A stretch of DNA of 5,105 bases from Promethearchaeota archaeon (GCA_004524385.1 SDNM01000140.1:1-5105); one strand, 5' to 3'; counted from the stretch's first letter, positions 1-5,105 are shown. Numbers and translations are program-made. The notes: a model not told the origin generated them from the sequence alone.

Positions 1-113
1 AAAGCAGATTCTATATCTTTATAGGGAACTAATGTATTATGAGCAGGGTCTTTATTTCGCCCAATATTATTCGTATTTTCCCAGTCAAATTTCTGATTAA
101 AATTATTTTCCAT
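1..113 (-). CDS. N-terminus of a probable family 2 glycoside hydrolase (LacZ-type beta-galactosidase), cut by window edge
   Basis: Reading leftward from ATG at 113 gives 37 open codons and then the window ends. Residues 9-13 read FDWEN, residues 20-25 NKDPAH and residues 29-36 VPYKDIES. This is the order found at the start of LacZ-type GH2 beta-galactosidases, where a DWENP-like motif is followed by N-R/K-x-P-A-H and then a short 'Y-x-D-x-E-S-A' stretch (E. coli LacZ has RRDWENP and later AAH; Thermotoga LacZ has YEWENP and SFIPY). Members of that family hydrolyse terminal beta-galactosides and are usually about 1000 residues, so nearly all of this protein, including the catalytic glutamates, lies outside the window. 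No signal peptide is seen, which suggests a cytoplasmic enzyme. A TATA-like box about 34 bases upstream and a weak AAGG support this start. The family call rests on one short motif block; substrate is not determinable. Confidence 0.62.
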   Translation of the reverse strand, partial: MENNFNQKFDWENTNNIGRNKDPAHNTLVPYKDIESA

Positions 114-142
114 AATATGCAGCCTTACTAAGAAAAGTAATT

Positions 143-152
143 GTTATAAATA
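143..152 (-). promoter_or_regulatory. TATA-like promoter for the GH2-like gene
   Basis: On the minus strand the sequence TATTTATAAC is centred about 34 bases upstream of the ATG at 113. Archaeal transcription normally starts about 25 bases after the TATA centre, which would give a leader of roughly ten bases. An A-rich tract precedes it, where a BRE would lie. The region is AT-rich throughout, so chance matches are possible. Confidence 0.4.
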
Positions 153-224
153 TTGATTAAAATTATTAATTTTTTACCAAAAAGAATAAGAGTCTTCATT
201 AAAGTGAATGTTTTAAAACGATAA

Positions 225-237
225 TTAGTTTAACTAA
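225..237. repeat. 13-base perfect palindrome, possible operator
   Basis: TTAGTT-T-AACTAA is a perfect inverted repeat with a single central base. It lies between the two divergent promoters, about 75 bases upstream of the box for the minus-strand gene and over 110 bases upstream of the boxes for the plus-strand gene. A dimeric HTH repressor or activator could bind such a site. There is no second copy in the window that I can see, so the regulatory reading is inference. Confidence 0.3.
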
Positions 238-348
238 ACACCACAAAATAGCATTATCTTTCCTTGATTTGATGATAACACACATAAAAAGATTTATTAT
301 CTCATTTTGACAATTTTGATGATATTATAATTTCTTATGAAAAGGAAA

Positions 349-361
349 CATTTTATATTTT
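349..361 (+). promoter_or_regulatory. BRE/TATA-like core promoter of the 272-residue gene
   Basis: CATTTTATATTTT is preceded by the purine-rich GGAAA (344-348), resembling an archaeal BRE followed by a TATA box. It would start transcription near base 380, leaving a leader of about 20 bases with no Shine-Dalgarno. The same 13-mer occurs on the minus strand upstream of the transporter gene (2522-2510). A second TATA-like stretch, TTTTTATAT at 373-381, lies 23-31 bases before the ATG and would instead give a leaderless message; the sequence does not settle which is used. Confidence 0.5.
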
Positions 362-403
362 AATTTATAGTATTTTTATATTGATTTTTTAGTGTATTAA
401 ATC

Positions 404-1222
404 ATGGATGACTCGGTTAAGCACAAAGCAATAATTATTATAAAACAAAACATTAAAAACCTTGATTTAATCAGTTATTTTTGCAAATCAACGATTAAGA
501 CTCCAATATTCTTGAGTGTAATTCAAATGAAATATCCAGAAATAAAACCTTTATTAAAAAAAAGATTAATTATAGATTTAAAACCTGTTAAAAGTTACGA
601 ATTCTATCTTGATAAATTTGAGAACTTTTTTTATCAAAAATATCAAGAAAAAATTGATTTTTTAAAATATGAGATTTGGAAAAGAAAAAGAAAGAAAGAT
701 GATTTAATTAAAATTACTGAAGATTGTGTCCCAGATACTGATTGTGAGGATTATGACCAGAAACTTCAGGAGGTACTTGTTTTTGCTCGAAAAGCGATAA
801 AGGATCTAGATAAAATGGAAATGGAAAAGGAAGATTTTAATAATGTAATTGGGCAGTTACAAGAAGAAATGAAAAAAGATCCTTTTTACAAATTCTTATT
901 TTTTATTCGAAATGATAAAGATATTATCTTTAATAAAAGAACAGAAGATAAGGAAGGTATTATTCATAAAAAGATATTAAATTATTTAAATGAATGTGCT
1001 GAAGGAAAAGGATGGAATTTATTTAAAATTCTTAAGAATAATGGTTTTTTTAAGGAGTATTCACCTGCTAAGAATTACTTTATTTCTGATTTAGGTTTAT
1101 GCGTTGATTCTAAATTAAGAGAAATTAAATGGTGCAGTGATGATGAAGATTATGAGAAGATTGAAGAGGAAATTGCTCAAGAAGAAGAGTTTAATAAGTT
1201 AAAAGAAATTTTCAATTTTTAA
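404..1222 (+). CDS. Hypothetical 272-residue, highly charged, mostly helical protein
   Basis: I do not recognise this protein. It has no signal peptide and no convincing membrane segment, so a soluble intracellular protein is likely. The N-terminal 60 residues alternate hydrophobic and basic stretches. A strongly basic patch, KRKRKK, lies at 93-98. Residues about 115-158 look like a long amphipathic helix or short coiled coil, and the C-terminus is acidic from about 246 to 262 (SDDEDYEKIEEE). Cysteines at 27, 108, 114, 198, 233 and 244 include a C-x5-C pair inside an acidic loop (108-114), but they do not form a clear zinc-finger pattern. The ATG at 404 is the first in-frame start with a promoter at proper distance; no ribosome binding site precedes it, which fits a leaderless or short-leader message. 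Codon use matches its neighbours, so I see no sign of recent transfer. The gene stands alone on its strand and converges on the transporter with 24 bases between stops. Confidence 0.8.
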   Translation: MDDSVKHKAIIIIKQNIKNLDLISYFCKSTIKTPIFLSVIQMKYPEIKPLLKKRLIIDLKPVKSYEFYLDKFENFFYQKYQEKIDFLKYEIWKRKRKKDDLIKITEDCVPDTDCEDYDQKLQEVLVFARKAIKDLDKMEMEKEDFNNVIGQLQEEMKKDPFYKFLFFIRNDKDIIFNKRTEDKEGIIHKKILNYLNECAEGKGWNLFKILKNNGFFKEYSPAKNYFISDLGLCVDSKLREIKWCSDDEDYEKIEEEIAQEEEFNKLKEIFNF

Positions 1223-1246
1223 GAGCATTATTAAAATTATAAATCA

Positions 1247-2473
1247 TCAAACATCTGTTACTCCTTTTTCTAATGGCTGTTCTTTGAGACGGAGGGGAAC
1301 AATCTTTTTAAAGACCATTAGAAAGGCTACTAGAGCAATTAAGGCCATCACAATTCCCCACCAATAAGGTGCATACACTGTTAACATAAAAGCTCCAATA
1401 ATAGGTCCCCCTATCATTGCTACACTATCTAAAGTTGTAGTTATTCCATTAATTTTCCCTTGCTCTTTAGGAGTTACTGATTGTGTTATTTTACTGATTA
1501 ATAATCCTCTTGAACATGAAACACCATAACTCGCCAATAACATCAAAACGAGAAACATGACAATATTTTGTATAAATCCAGCCAGAAAAAATGTAATAAC
1601 TAAAATAAATAATCCAAATATCGTTGAATTTTTTTCTCCTAATAGTTTTATTGTCTGTTTGAAGAGTGTAAAACGGACAATTGCCCTAAATATACCCGAG
1701 ATTGTCAATAAAATAGATATCTCAAAGGGTCCAAGTCCAAGAATATATCCAATGTAAAGAACCAAAGAGGACATATACATAATGAAAGAAAAAGTATGAA
1801 ACGTATACAATGTTAATAGATATGTTGCGTCTTTATTTTTGCGAATCTTAACCTTTACCTTAATTTTTTCTTCTGCGTGTAATCGTTTTTCTTTAGGCCA
1901 AGTCTCTCCTACAAAGAATATAGTAATTAAAATAGAAGTAAATGAAAGCCCAGCGGCAGCAAATCCTGCAGTTGCTACTGGATATCCGGCTCCTAAGATT
2001 TGGATCAATGATAATAGACCTCCTAATCCAGGCCCCGCAAGACCTGCAAGTACATGTACTACGCCAACATTAGTCATTTGAAGTCCACGATCTTTTGGTG
2101 GAACACGATCACTAATAATTGCCTTTACCATGGGAAAATTTCCTCCGAAAATACCATCAACCATTCGAGCGATAAAAAGAATCTCTAATGAGTTAGAAAA
2201 GGCTAAAATCATAAAAGCTGAGAATGTCCCCATCTGAGAGATTATCAGAATTGGCTTTCTTCCAAATTTATCACTCAATCTACCCCATATTGGCGCACTT
2301 ATTAAAGTGAATGCTGCGTTTGTCGCCAAGACTAACCCAATTACTAATGGAGTTGTATTAAAAATAAAAATAAATGCCGCAAAAAATGGAATAATAATGT
2401 AAAATCCTAACATATCCACAAAAAGCCCTATCCAAAGAGGAGTTAATTCAGTGTATTTTTTTTTTTGAGCCAA
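1247..2473 (-). CDS. Major facilitator superfamily efflux transporter, TetA-like (DHA1 type)
   Basis: This 408-residue protein has the length and 12 membrane segments of a drug:H+ antiporter-type MFS protein. After a short Lys-rich cytoplasmic start, TM1 (about 12-36) carries the conserved Asp (D20, LFVDMLGFYIIIP). Motif A lies in loop 2-3 at 64-74 (GRLSDKFGRKP). The motif B arginine is R103 in TM4 (ARMVDGIFGG), and TM5 has an antiporter-type motif C at about 144-153 (GLAGPGLGGL). A basic cytoplasmic loop (190-218, KVKVKIRKNK) separates the halves, and TM7-12 run from about 219 to 390 with a hydrophilic tail. It should sit in the cytoplasmic membrane and export a small molecule in exchange for protons; the substrate cannot be read, and a drug should not be assumed. 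The start is TTG: an in-frame TAA lies 21-23 bases upstream, no ATG or GTG lies between, and the first in-frame ATG (residue 21) would cut into TM1. AGGG six bases upstream supports it. It probably has its own promoter. Confidence 0.9.
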   Translation of the reverse strand: MAQKKKYTELTPLWIGLFVDMLGFYIIIPFFAAFIFIFNTTPLVIGLVLATNAAFTLISAPIWGRLSDKFGRKPILIISQMGTFSAFMILAFSNSLEILFIARMVDGIFGGNFPMVKAIISDRVPPKDRGLQMTNVGVVHVLAGLAGPGLGGLLSLIQILGAGYPVATAGFAAAGLSFTSILITIFFVGETWPKEKRLHAEEKIKVKVKIRKNKDATYLLTLYTFHTFSFIMYMSSLVLYIGYILGLGPFEISILLTISGIFRAIVRFTLFKQTIKLLGEKNSTIFGLFILVITFFLAGFIQNIVMFLVLMLLASYGVSCSRGLLISKITQSVTPKEQGKINGITTTLDSVAMIGGPIIGAFMLTVYAPYWWGIVMALIALVAFLMVFKKIVPLRLKEQPLEKGVTDV

Positions 2474-2479
2474 TTTTAA

Positions 2480-2483
2480 CCCT
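2480..2483 (-). promoter_or_regulatory. Weak Shine-Dalgarno that supports the transporter's TTG start
   Basis: On the minus strand AGGG lies six bases upstream of the TTG at 2473, a normal spacing. With no ATG or GTG available before an in-frame stop, it favours TTG as the start of the transporter. Confidence 0.45.
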
Positions 2484-2509
2484 AAAAAAGAATTTTAATG
2501 ATACAACTG

Positions 2510-2522
2510 AAAATATAAAATG
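2510..2522 (-). promoter_or_regulatory. TATA-like promoter of the transporter gene
   Basis: CATTTTATATTTT on the minus strand is centred about 43 bases before the TTG start, giving a predicted leader of roughly 15-20 bases that would contain the AGGG. The same 13-mer is found at 349-361 before the 272-residue gene. Confidence 0.5.
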
Positions 2523-2560
2523 AAATTTAAAATTACCATTTATGAAGTAAAAATATTAAG

Positions 2561-2567
2561 AAAAAAA
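2561..2567 (-). terminator. T-tract terminator after the hydrolase pair
   Basis: Seven consecutive T on the minus strand begin six bases after the stop codon at 2574, and more T-rich sequence follows. Archaeal intrinsic termination needs mainly a T-run, and no hairpin is seen here. It lies between the hydrolase stop and the transporter promoter, so it would separate the two units. Confidence 0.45.
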
Positions 2568-2573
2568 GATTAT

Positions 2574-3401
2574 TTATTCTTTTAAAAAATCTAATATCGC
2601 TTGATTCACTTCGTCTGCTCTTGATAAGGGAGAACCATGTCCTGCTTTCTCAATAACTACTAATTTACTATTAGGAATTTCGTTATGTATTTCCTCCATA
2701 CACGATTTTGGAGTCAATCGATCGTGAGAAGCAGTAATTAATAATGTTGGTGCCTTTATTGTTTTTAATCTGTCTAAAGTATTATGCGTCTCAAGAGCAT
2801 TAGCTTGGTAGTCAATATCATCATGAGTAGAAGGATTGATTGTATTCTCGTTCATTTTCCACTCGGCTGACCATAATCCAAACCACATTTTCTTAGGGTC
2901 TTTTTCCATTTGTTTTCTAAAGGTCATATGATGGCTATTTCGGGCACCATCCCAGAAATATTTAGCCGGATCTTTTAGTAACACATCTAAACCTTCGTGT
3001 CTCATTTTTTTGTAAAGTTCTCCTCCTGCTCCTTTATGATTTGTATTAATTAAAATCATAGTTTTTACTTTTTCGGGGTATTTCAATGTAAAATTTTGAA
3101 CAATCATCCCTCCCAGAGACCATCCAACAATGTTAGCTTTTTCAATCTTTAAGAAATCCATTAAACCAGCAAGATCATCACTGAACATGTCCATTGTAAA
3201 AGGGATACTAGGTCGGTCTGACTTCCCCGCTCCGCGGTTATCAAATCTAATGACTTTGAAATGTTTAGATAATTCTTCATATTGACATATCCATTCCTCT
3301 TTCTTTGCGCCAAATCCATGAACTAAAATTAGAGGTTCACCCTCTCCTTTAATTTCATAGCAAAGTTTTATCCCATTAACTTCAGCAAACTGTTCACTCA
3401 T
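2574..3401 (-). CDS. Alpha/beta-fold hydrolase (esterase or lactonase-like), second gene of tandem pair
   Basis: This 275-residue protein has the usual length of a small alpha/beta hydrolase. The oxyanion-hole motif HGFG is at 28-31, the region FDNRGAGKSDRP at 53-64 is typical of the family, and the nucleophile elbow GWSLGG places the catalytic serine at 95. D227 (TASHDRLTP) and H255 (AGHGS) complete the triad, so the enzyme should be active. Residues about 122-205 form the cap or lid, with the Q-x-x-A-x-x-x-H-N-T-x-x-R-L pattern (199-212) seen in 3-oxoadipate enol-lactonase-like and related hydrolases. It has no signal peptide and should hydrolyse an ester, lactone or similar bond of a small molecule in the cytoplasm; the substrate is unknown. 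It lies 48 bases after its paralogue with no T-tract between, suggesting co-transcription, although a TATA-like ATTTAAAA about 29 bases upstream could also give a leaderless message. No Shine-Dalgarno precedes the ATG. Confidence 0.9.
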   Translation of the reverse strand: MSEQFAEVNGIKLCYEIKGEGEPLILVHGFGAKKEEWICQYEELSKHFKVIRFDNRGAGKSDRPSIPFTMDMFSDDLAGLMDFLKIEKANIVGWSLGGMIVQNFTLKYPEKVKTMILINTNHKGAGGELYKKMRHEGLDVLLKDPAKYFWDGARNSHHMTFRKQMEKDPKKMWFGLWSAEWKMNENTINPSTHDDIDYQANALETHNTLDRLKTIKAPTLLITASHDRLTPKSCMEEIHNEIPNSKLVVIEKAGHGSPLSRADEVNQAILDFLKE

Positions 3402-3449
3402 AATAATGCAGTAATTTTTTTAGATGTTTTAAATTTATGATTTTAATTT

Positions 3450-4295
3450 TTAACTTTCCAGAAAATCTAGGATAATTTTGTTTACTTCGGGGGCTCGTGA
3501 ATAGTGAGATTCGTGCCCAGCTTTATCTATCACTTTAAAGATACTATTAGGAATTCTTTGATGTATTTGTTCTACGAAAAACTTAGGAACTAACTTATCG
3601 TGAGAGGCAGTAAGCAAAAGGGTTTCATTTTTAATTTGATGCAATCTTTCAAATGTGTTATGTGACTTAATAGCATGTGCCTGATTTTTAATATCAATTG
3701 GTCTAGAAGGATTTGTTTTAATATACTCTATCAGATCCTCTACTGACCATATGCCATAAAATTTTTTCTTAGGATCAGCTTCCATCTGTTTCCTAAATTT
3801 TATATGAAATCCTAAACGTGTATCCCGCCAAAATACTTTTTCTGGATTGCTTTGAATTAGGTTATATCTTTCAATTTGCGCTCTTTTAAACAGTTCAATA
3901 CTCTCTTTATTCCGCATTCCCGAACTCGTATTAAGTAAAATTAGTTTATTCACTTTTTTGGGATTTCTTAACACGAAATTTTGAGCGATCATACCACCCA
4001 TGGACCTTCCCATGATATGTGCTTTTTTAATTTTTAGAAAATCCATCAATCCTTTTATATCGTCAGCGAACATTTCCATTGTATAAGGAGGCTCTTCTGG
4101 ACGACTGGATCTTCCGGCTCCACGTAAGTCGAATATAATAACTCTATAATTTTTAGAAAGATCGCCAACCTGTGCTATCCATGTTTCTTTTTTAGAACCA
4201 AAACCATGAACACAAATTATTGGGTAGCTATTCTCCTTACCATGGATTTTATAGCAGATATTAACTCCATTAACATAAGCAAAATGTTCGCTCAT
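3450..4295 (-). CDS. Alpha/beta-fold hydrolase, first gene of tandem pair
   Basis: This 281-residue paralogue of the next gene aligns with it end to end, from MSEHFAYVNG to the ILDFLE terminus, with more than half of residues identical by eye in the N-terminal core. HGFG is at 30-33, FDLRGAGRSSRP at 55-66, the nucleophile S98 lies in GRSMGG, the acid is D233 (TASHDKLVP) and the base H261 (AGHES), so the triad is intact. The residue before the serine is Arg (R97) where its paralogue has Trp (W94), and the cap region (about 125-205) is the most diverged part, so the two enzymes probably act on different substrates. It is a soluble cytoplasmic enzyme of unknown specificity. The ATG at 4295 is chosen because the paralogue starts with the same MSE-x-FA motif; an ATG eight bases upstream is out of frame. 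It is probably transcribed first and followed by the second hydrolase. Confidence 0.9.
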   Translation of the reverse strand: MSEHFAYVNGVNICYKIHGKENSYPIICVHGFGSKKETWIAQVGDLSKNYRVIIFDLRGAGRSSRPEEPPYTMEMFADDIKGLMDFLKIKKAHIMGRSMGGMIAQNFVLRNPKKVNKLILLNTSSGMRNKESIELFKRAQIERYNLIQSNPEKVFWRDTRLGFHIKFRKQMEADPKKKFYGIWSVEDLIEYIKTNPSRPIDIKNQAHAIKSHNTFERLHQIKNETLLLTASHDKLVPKFFVEQIHQRIPNSIFKVIDKAGHESHYSRAPEVNKIILDFLES

Positions 4296-4370
4296 AGGAT
4301 CATAATTAATTTGAGATTTTATTATTTTACTAAATTTTTTTACTCCTCGATTTTAAAAAAAGAATAATCT

Positions 4371-4377
4371 TATAAAT
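4371..4377 (-). promoter_or_regulatory. TATA-like promoter of the hydrolase pair
   Basis: TTTATAA on the minus strand, preceded by an A/T-rich possible BRE, would start transcription near base 4349. This leaves a leader of about 50 bases, longer than for other genes here, whose first bases contain GAGGAG (4348-4343). Other AT-rich boxes closer to the gene are possible. Confidence 0.4.
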
Positions 4378-4385
4378 TAAATATT

Positions 4386-4397
4386 GGTTTTTAAACC
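4386..4397. repeat. 12-base inverted repeat between divergent promoters
   Basis: GGTTT-TT-AAACC lies just upstream of the hydrolase TATA-like box and is followed on the plus strand by CCTTTTTT-like sequence (through 4404). It could be an operator or a weak stem followed by a T-tract. No plus-strand gene precedes it that would need a terminator, so an operator role is more plausible, but nothing proves either. Confidence 0.25.
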
Positions 4398-4467
4398 CTT
4401 TTTTCAAAAATTATATGAAAGCTAAAGACAAACTGTTAAAATTACATACATAAGCTTTAATCTATTA

Positions 4468-4474
4468 TTATAAA
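4468..4474 (+). promoter_or_regulatory. TATA-like promoter of the small protein and Rad50-like ATPase pair
   Basis: TTATAAA is centred about 37 bases before the ATG at 4508. The expected start of transcription falls within a few bases of the ribosome binding site, which implies a very short leader. An AT-rich stretch with CTTTAA lies upstream, without a clear BRE. Confidence 0.4.
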
Positions 4475-4495
4475 CTCATAAATCTAAGTTAAATA

Positions 4496-4501
4496 GGGGA
4501 G
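4496..4501 (+). promoter_or_regulatory. Shine-Dalgarno site of the 79-residue gene
   Basis: GGGGAG lies six bases before the ATG at 4508. It is one of only two well-placed strong sites in the window, the other being before the downstream ATPase, which sets this unit apart from the others. Confidence 0.65.
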
Positions 4502-4507
4502 AACGGC

Positions 4508-4747
4508 ATGAATTTTGAAATTACACAAATCCTTAGTAAATTTGAATTAAACGATAGAGAAAGGAATAATTTAGCACGGTTATTCGAATTTACTAACTAT
4601 TTATATGATGAGGAGAAGAATTTAACAAAAACTCTAAATCTTTTAAAAAAGGCGAAAGATGAGTTAATTGAACGGATTCAAGAAATGTTTGAAGCGAGAC
4701 TTTTTGAAAATGAGGTAATTATGGAAGATTTAGAAGATAATGAATAA
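4508..4747 (+). CDS. Small 79-residue acidic helical protein, upstream partner candidate of the Rad50-like ATPase
   Basis: I do not recognise a family. The sequence looks almost wholly helical: residues 1-33 form a possible helical module (ITQILSKFELNDRERNN), residues about 34-65 form a long amphipathic helix or short coiled coil with heptad-like Leu/Ile spacing (LTKTLNLLKKAKDELIERI), and the tail from 67 is acidic (EDLEDNE). There is no signal peptide, membrane segment, Cys or His cluster. The good Shine-Dalgarno and the absence of competing frames make it a real gene. Its stop is 22 bases before the ATG of the ATPase and the two are surely co-transcribed, so it may bind the ATPase, as small helical subunits bind SMC- and Rad50-type proteins. 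That role is inferred from gene order and shape only; it could equally be a small regulator. Confidence 0.72.
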   Translation: MNFEITQILSKFELNDRERNNLARLFEFTNYLYDEEKNLTKTLNLLKKAKDELIERIQEMFEARLFENEVIMEDLEDNE

Positions 4748-4758
4748 ATCAGTTTTTT

Positions 4759-4763
4759 GAGGT
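4759..4763 (+). promoter_or_regulatory. Shine-Dalgarno site of the Rad50-like ATPase
   Basis: GAGGT lies six bases before the ATG at 4770, in the 22-base gap after the small gene. It fixes the ATPase start and points to independent re-initiation on a shared message. Confidence 0.65.
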
Positions 4764-4769
4764 ATTTTT

Positions 4770-5105
4770 ATGATTGAAGGGATTCGATTAAAAAATTTTC
4801 GGAAGCATGATGATCTCCGCTTAGAATTTGATGATGAATTCAATCTTATTTATGGTAGAAATAATGCAGGTAAGTCTACTGTTTTTTATGGGATTGAATA
4901 CTGCCTTTTTGGAAATGTGCTTGGCTTTAAAAAGATTTCGCAGTTGGCAACCTATAAAGCTAATGCTGTAGGGGTGGAACTCATTTTTAAGAGCAAAAAT
5001 GGTGAACGATACAAATTACAGCGAATTCATAAATTATCTGGAAAACGTCGTGCTGCGAAAGGATCTTATACATTAAAAAAGATATATGACGACAGTGAAA
5101 GCTAT
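4770..5105 (+). CDS. Rad50/SMC-like ATPase, N-terminal lobe only (cut by window end)
   Basis: The frame is open from ATG at 4770 to the last base, giving exactly 112 residues. It starts IEGIRLKNFRKHDDL followed by FDDEFNLIYG, the beta-strand layout of Rad50, SMC and RecF-type ATPases, where the N-terminal strand leads into a P-loop. The Walker A motif is GRNNAGKST at 29-37 and is followed by a helix ending in IEYCLFGNV, like the A-I-x-x-x-L-F-G of Rad50. Residues about 67-88 (VGVELIFKSKNGERYKLQRI) match the next pair of strands, which in Rad50 carry the 'V-x-L-x-F...Y-x-x-x-R' pattern. The coiled coil, hinge or zinc hook, signature motif and Walker B lie beyond the window, so Rad50, SMC-like (including archaeal coalescin-type) and defence-type ATPases cannot be told apart. 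Such proteins bind DNA and use ATP to change the shape of their dimer. No Mre11-like gene is seen upstream; the small helical gene is in that place instead. Confidence 0.85.
   Translation, partial: MIEGIRLKNFRKHDDLRLEFDDEFNLIYGRNNAGKSTVFYGIEYCLFGNVLGFKKISQLATYKANAVGVELIFKSKNGERYKLQRIHKLSGKRRAAKGSYTLKKIYDDSESY

Larger units (their letters stand above)
114..403. other. Divergent intergenic region with no gene
   Basis: This 290-base stretch separates the minus-strand GH2-like gene from the plus-strand 272-residue gene. I see only very short open frames (for example 12 codons from ATG at 272), none with a ribosome binding site. It holds a TATA-like box for each flanking gene, a perfect 13-base palindrome at 225-237, and a 10-base direct repeat TTTGATGATA at 268-277 and 315-324 that chance could produce in DNA this AT-rich. 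No tRNA-like or other structured RNA is apparent. Confidence 0.6.

Noticed and set aside
272..310. 12-codon open frame in the left intergenic region
   Set aside because: No ribosome binding site or promoter at proper distance, and it is too short to separate from chance.
268..324. Direct repeat TTTGATGATA (268-277, 315-324)
   Set aside because: Only two copies of ten bases in very AT-rich DNA; a match of this size is not surprising.
1557..1757. 66-codon plus-strand open frame
   Set aside because: It lies wholly antisense to the transporter's membrane segments, has no ribosome binding site or promoter, and its sequence is the usual reverse-frame shadow.
1839..2081. 80-codon plus-strand open frame
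   Set aside because: Antisense to the transporter, Pro/Ala-rich at its end from reverse reading of Gly-rich TM5, and without start signals.
4386..4404. Intrinsic terminator (GGTT/AACC stem plus T-tract) on the plus strand
   Set aside because: No plus-strand gene ends upstream; the stem is four to five pairs with a tiny loop. Kept only as an inverted repeat.
4415..4453. 12-codon open frame (MKAKDKLLKLHT) upstream of the small gene
   Set aside because: No Shine-Dalgarno, lies before the predicted transcript start, and this length is expected by chance.
1..5105. CRISPR array, insertion sequence, tRNA or rRNA
   Set aside because: No regularly spaced repeats, transposase motifs, terminal inverted repeats or cloverleaf-like sequence were seen on either strand.

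Overview
The window is AT-rich and looks archaeal. TATA-like boxes sit about 25-35 bases before several genes, some leaders appear very short or absent, and the only visible terminator is a bare T-tract. Strong Shine-Dalgarno sites occur only before the last two genes. The wording of the two alpha/beta hydrolases and the TetA-like transporter is what I would expect from a Lokiarchaeia-like Asgard archaeon. That assignment is inference from memory of family style; nothing in the window is diagnostic (no rRNA or ribosomal protein).

Layout from left to right. (1) Bases 1-113, minus strand, hold the first 37 codons of a protein whose N-terminus reads like a family 2 glycoside hydrolase (LacZ-type beta-galactosidase). 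(2) A 290-base divergent promoter region follows. (3) Bases 404-1222, plus strand, encode a 272-residue, very charged protein that I do not recognise. (4) Convergent to it, with only 24 bases between the stops, is a 12-TM DHA1/TetA-like major facilitator efflux protein (2473-1247, minus) with a TTG start. (5) Two tandem paralogous alpha/beta hydrolases lie on the minus strand (4295-3450, then 3401-2574), 48 bases apart, probably one transcript ending at a T-tract just before the transporter's promoter. (6) A 212-base divergent promoter region. (7) On the plus strand, a 79-residue acidic helical protein (4508-4747) lies 22 bases ahead of the N-terminal ATPase lobe of a Rad50/SMC-like protein (4770 to the window end). 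Both have good Shine-Dalgarno sequences.

How the parts may work together: the hydrolases and the transporter share a strand and could form a small-molecule hydrolysis and export neighbourhood, but the transporter has its own promoter. The 79-residue protein plus the Rad50-like ATPase form a separate two-gene unit. This pairing is the best candidate for an undescribed system, possibly a two-component SMC/Rad50-type DNA-associated complex, but only 112 residues of the ATPase are visible and the partner role of the small protein is inferred from gene order alone.
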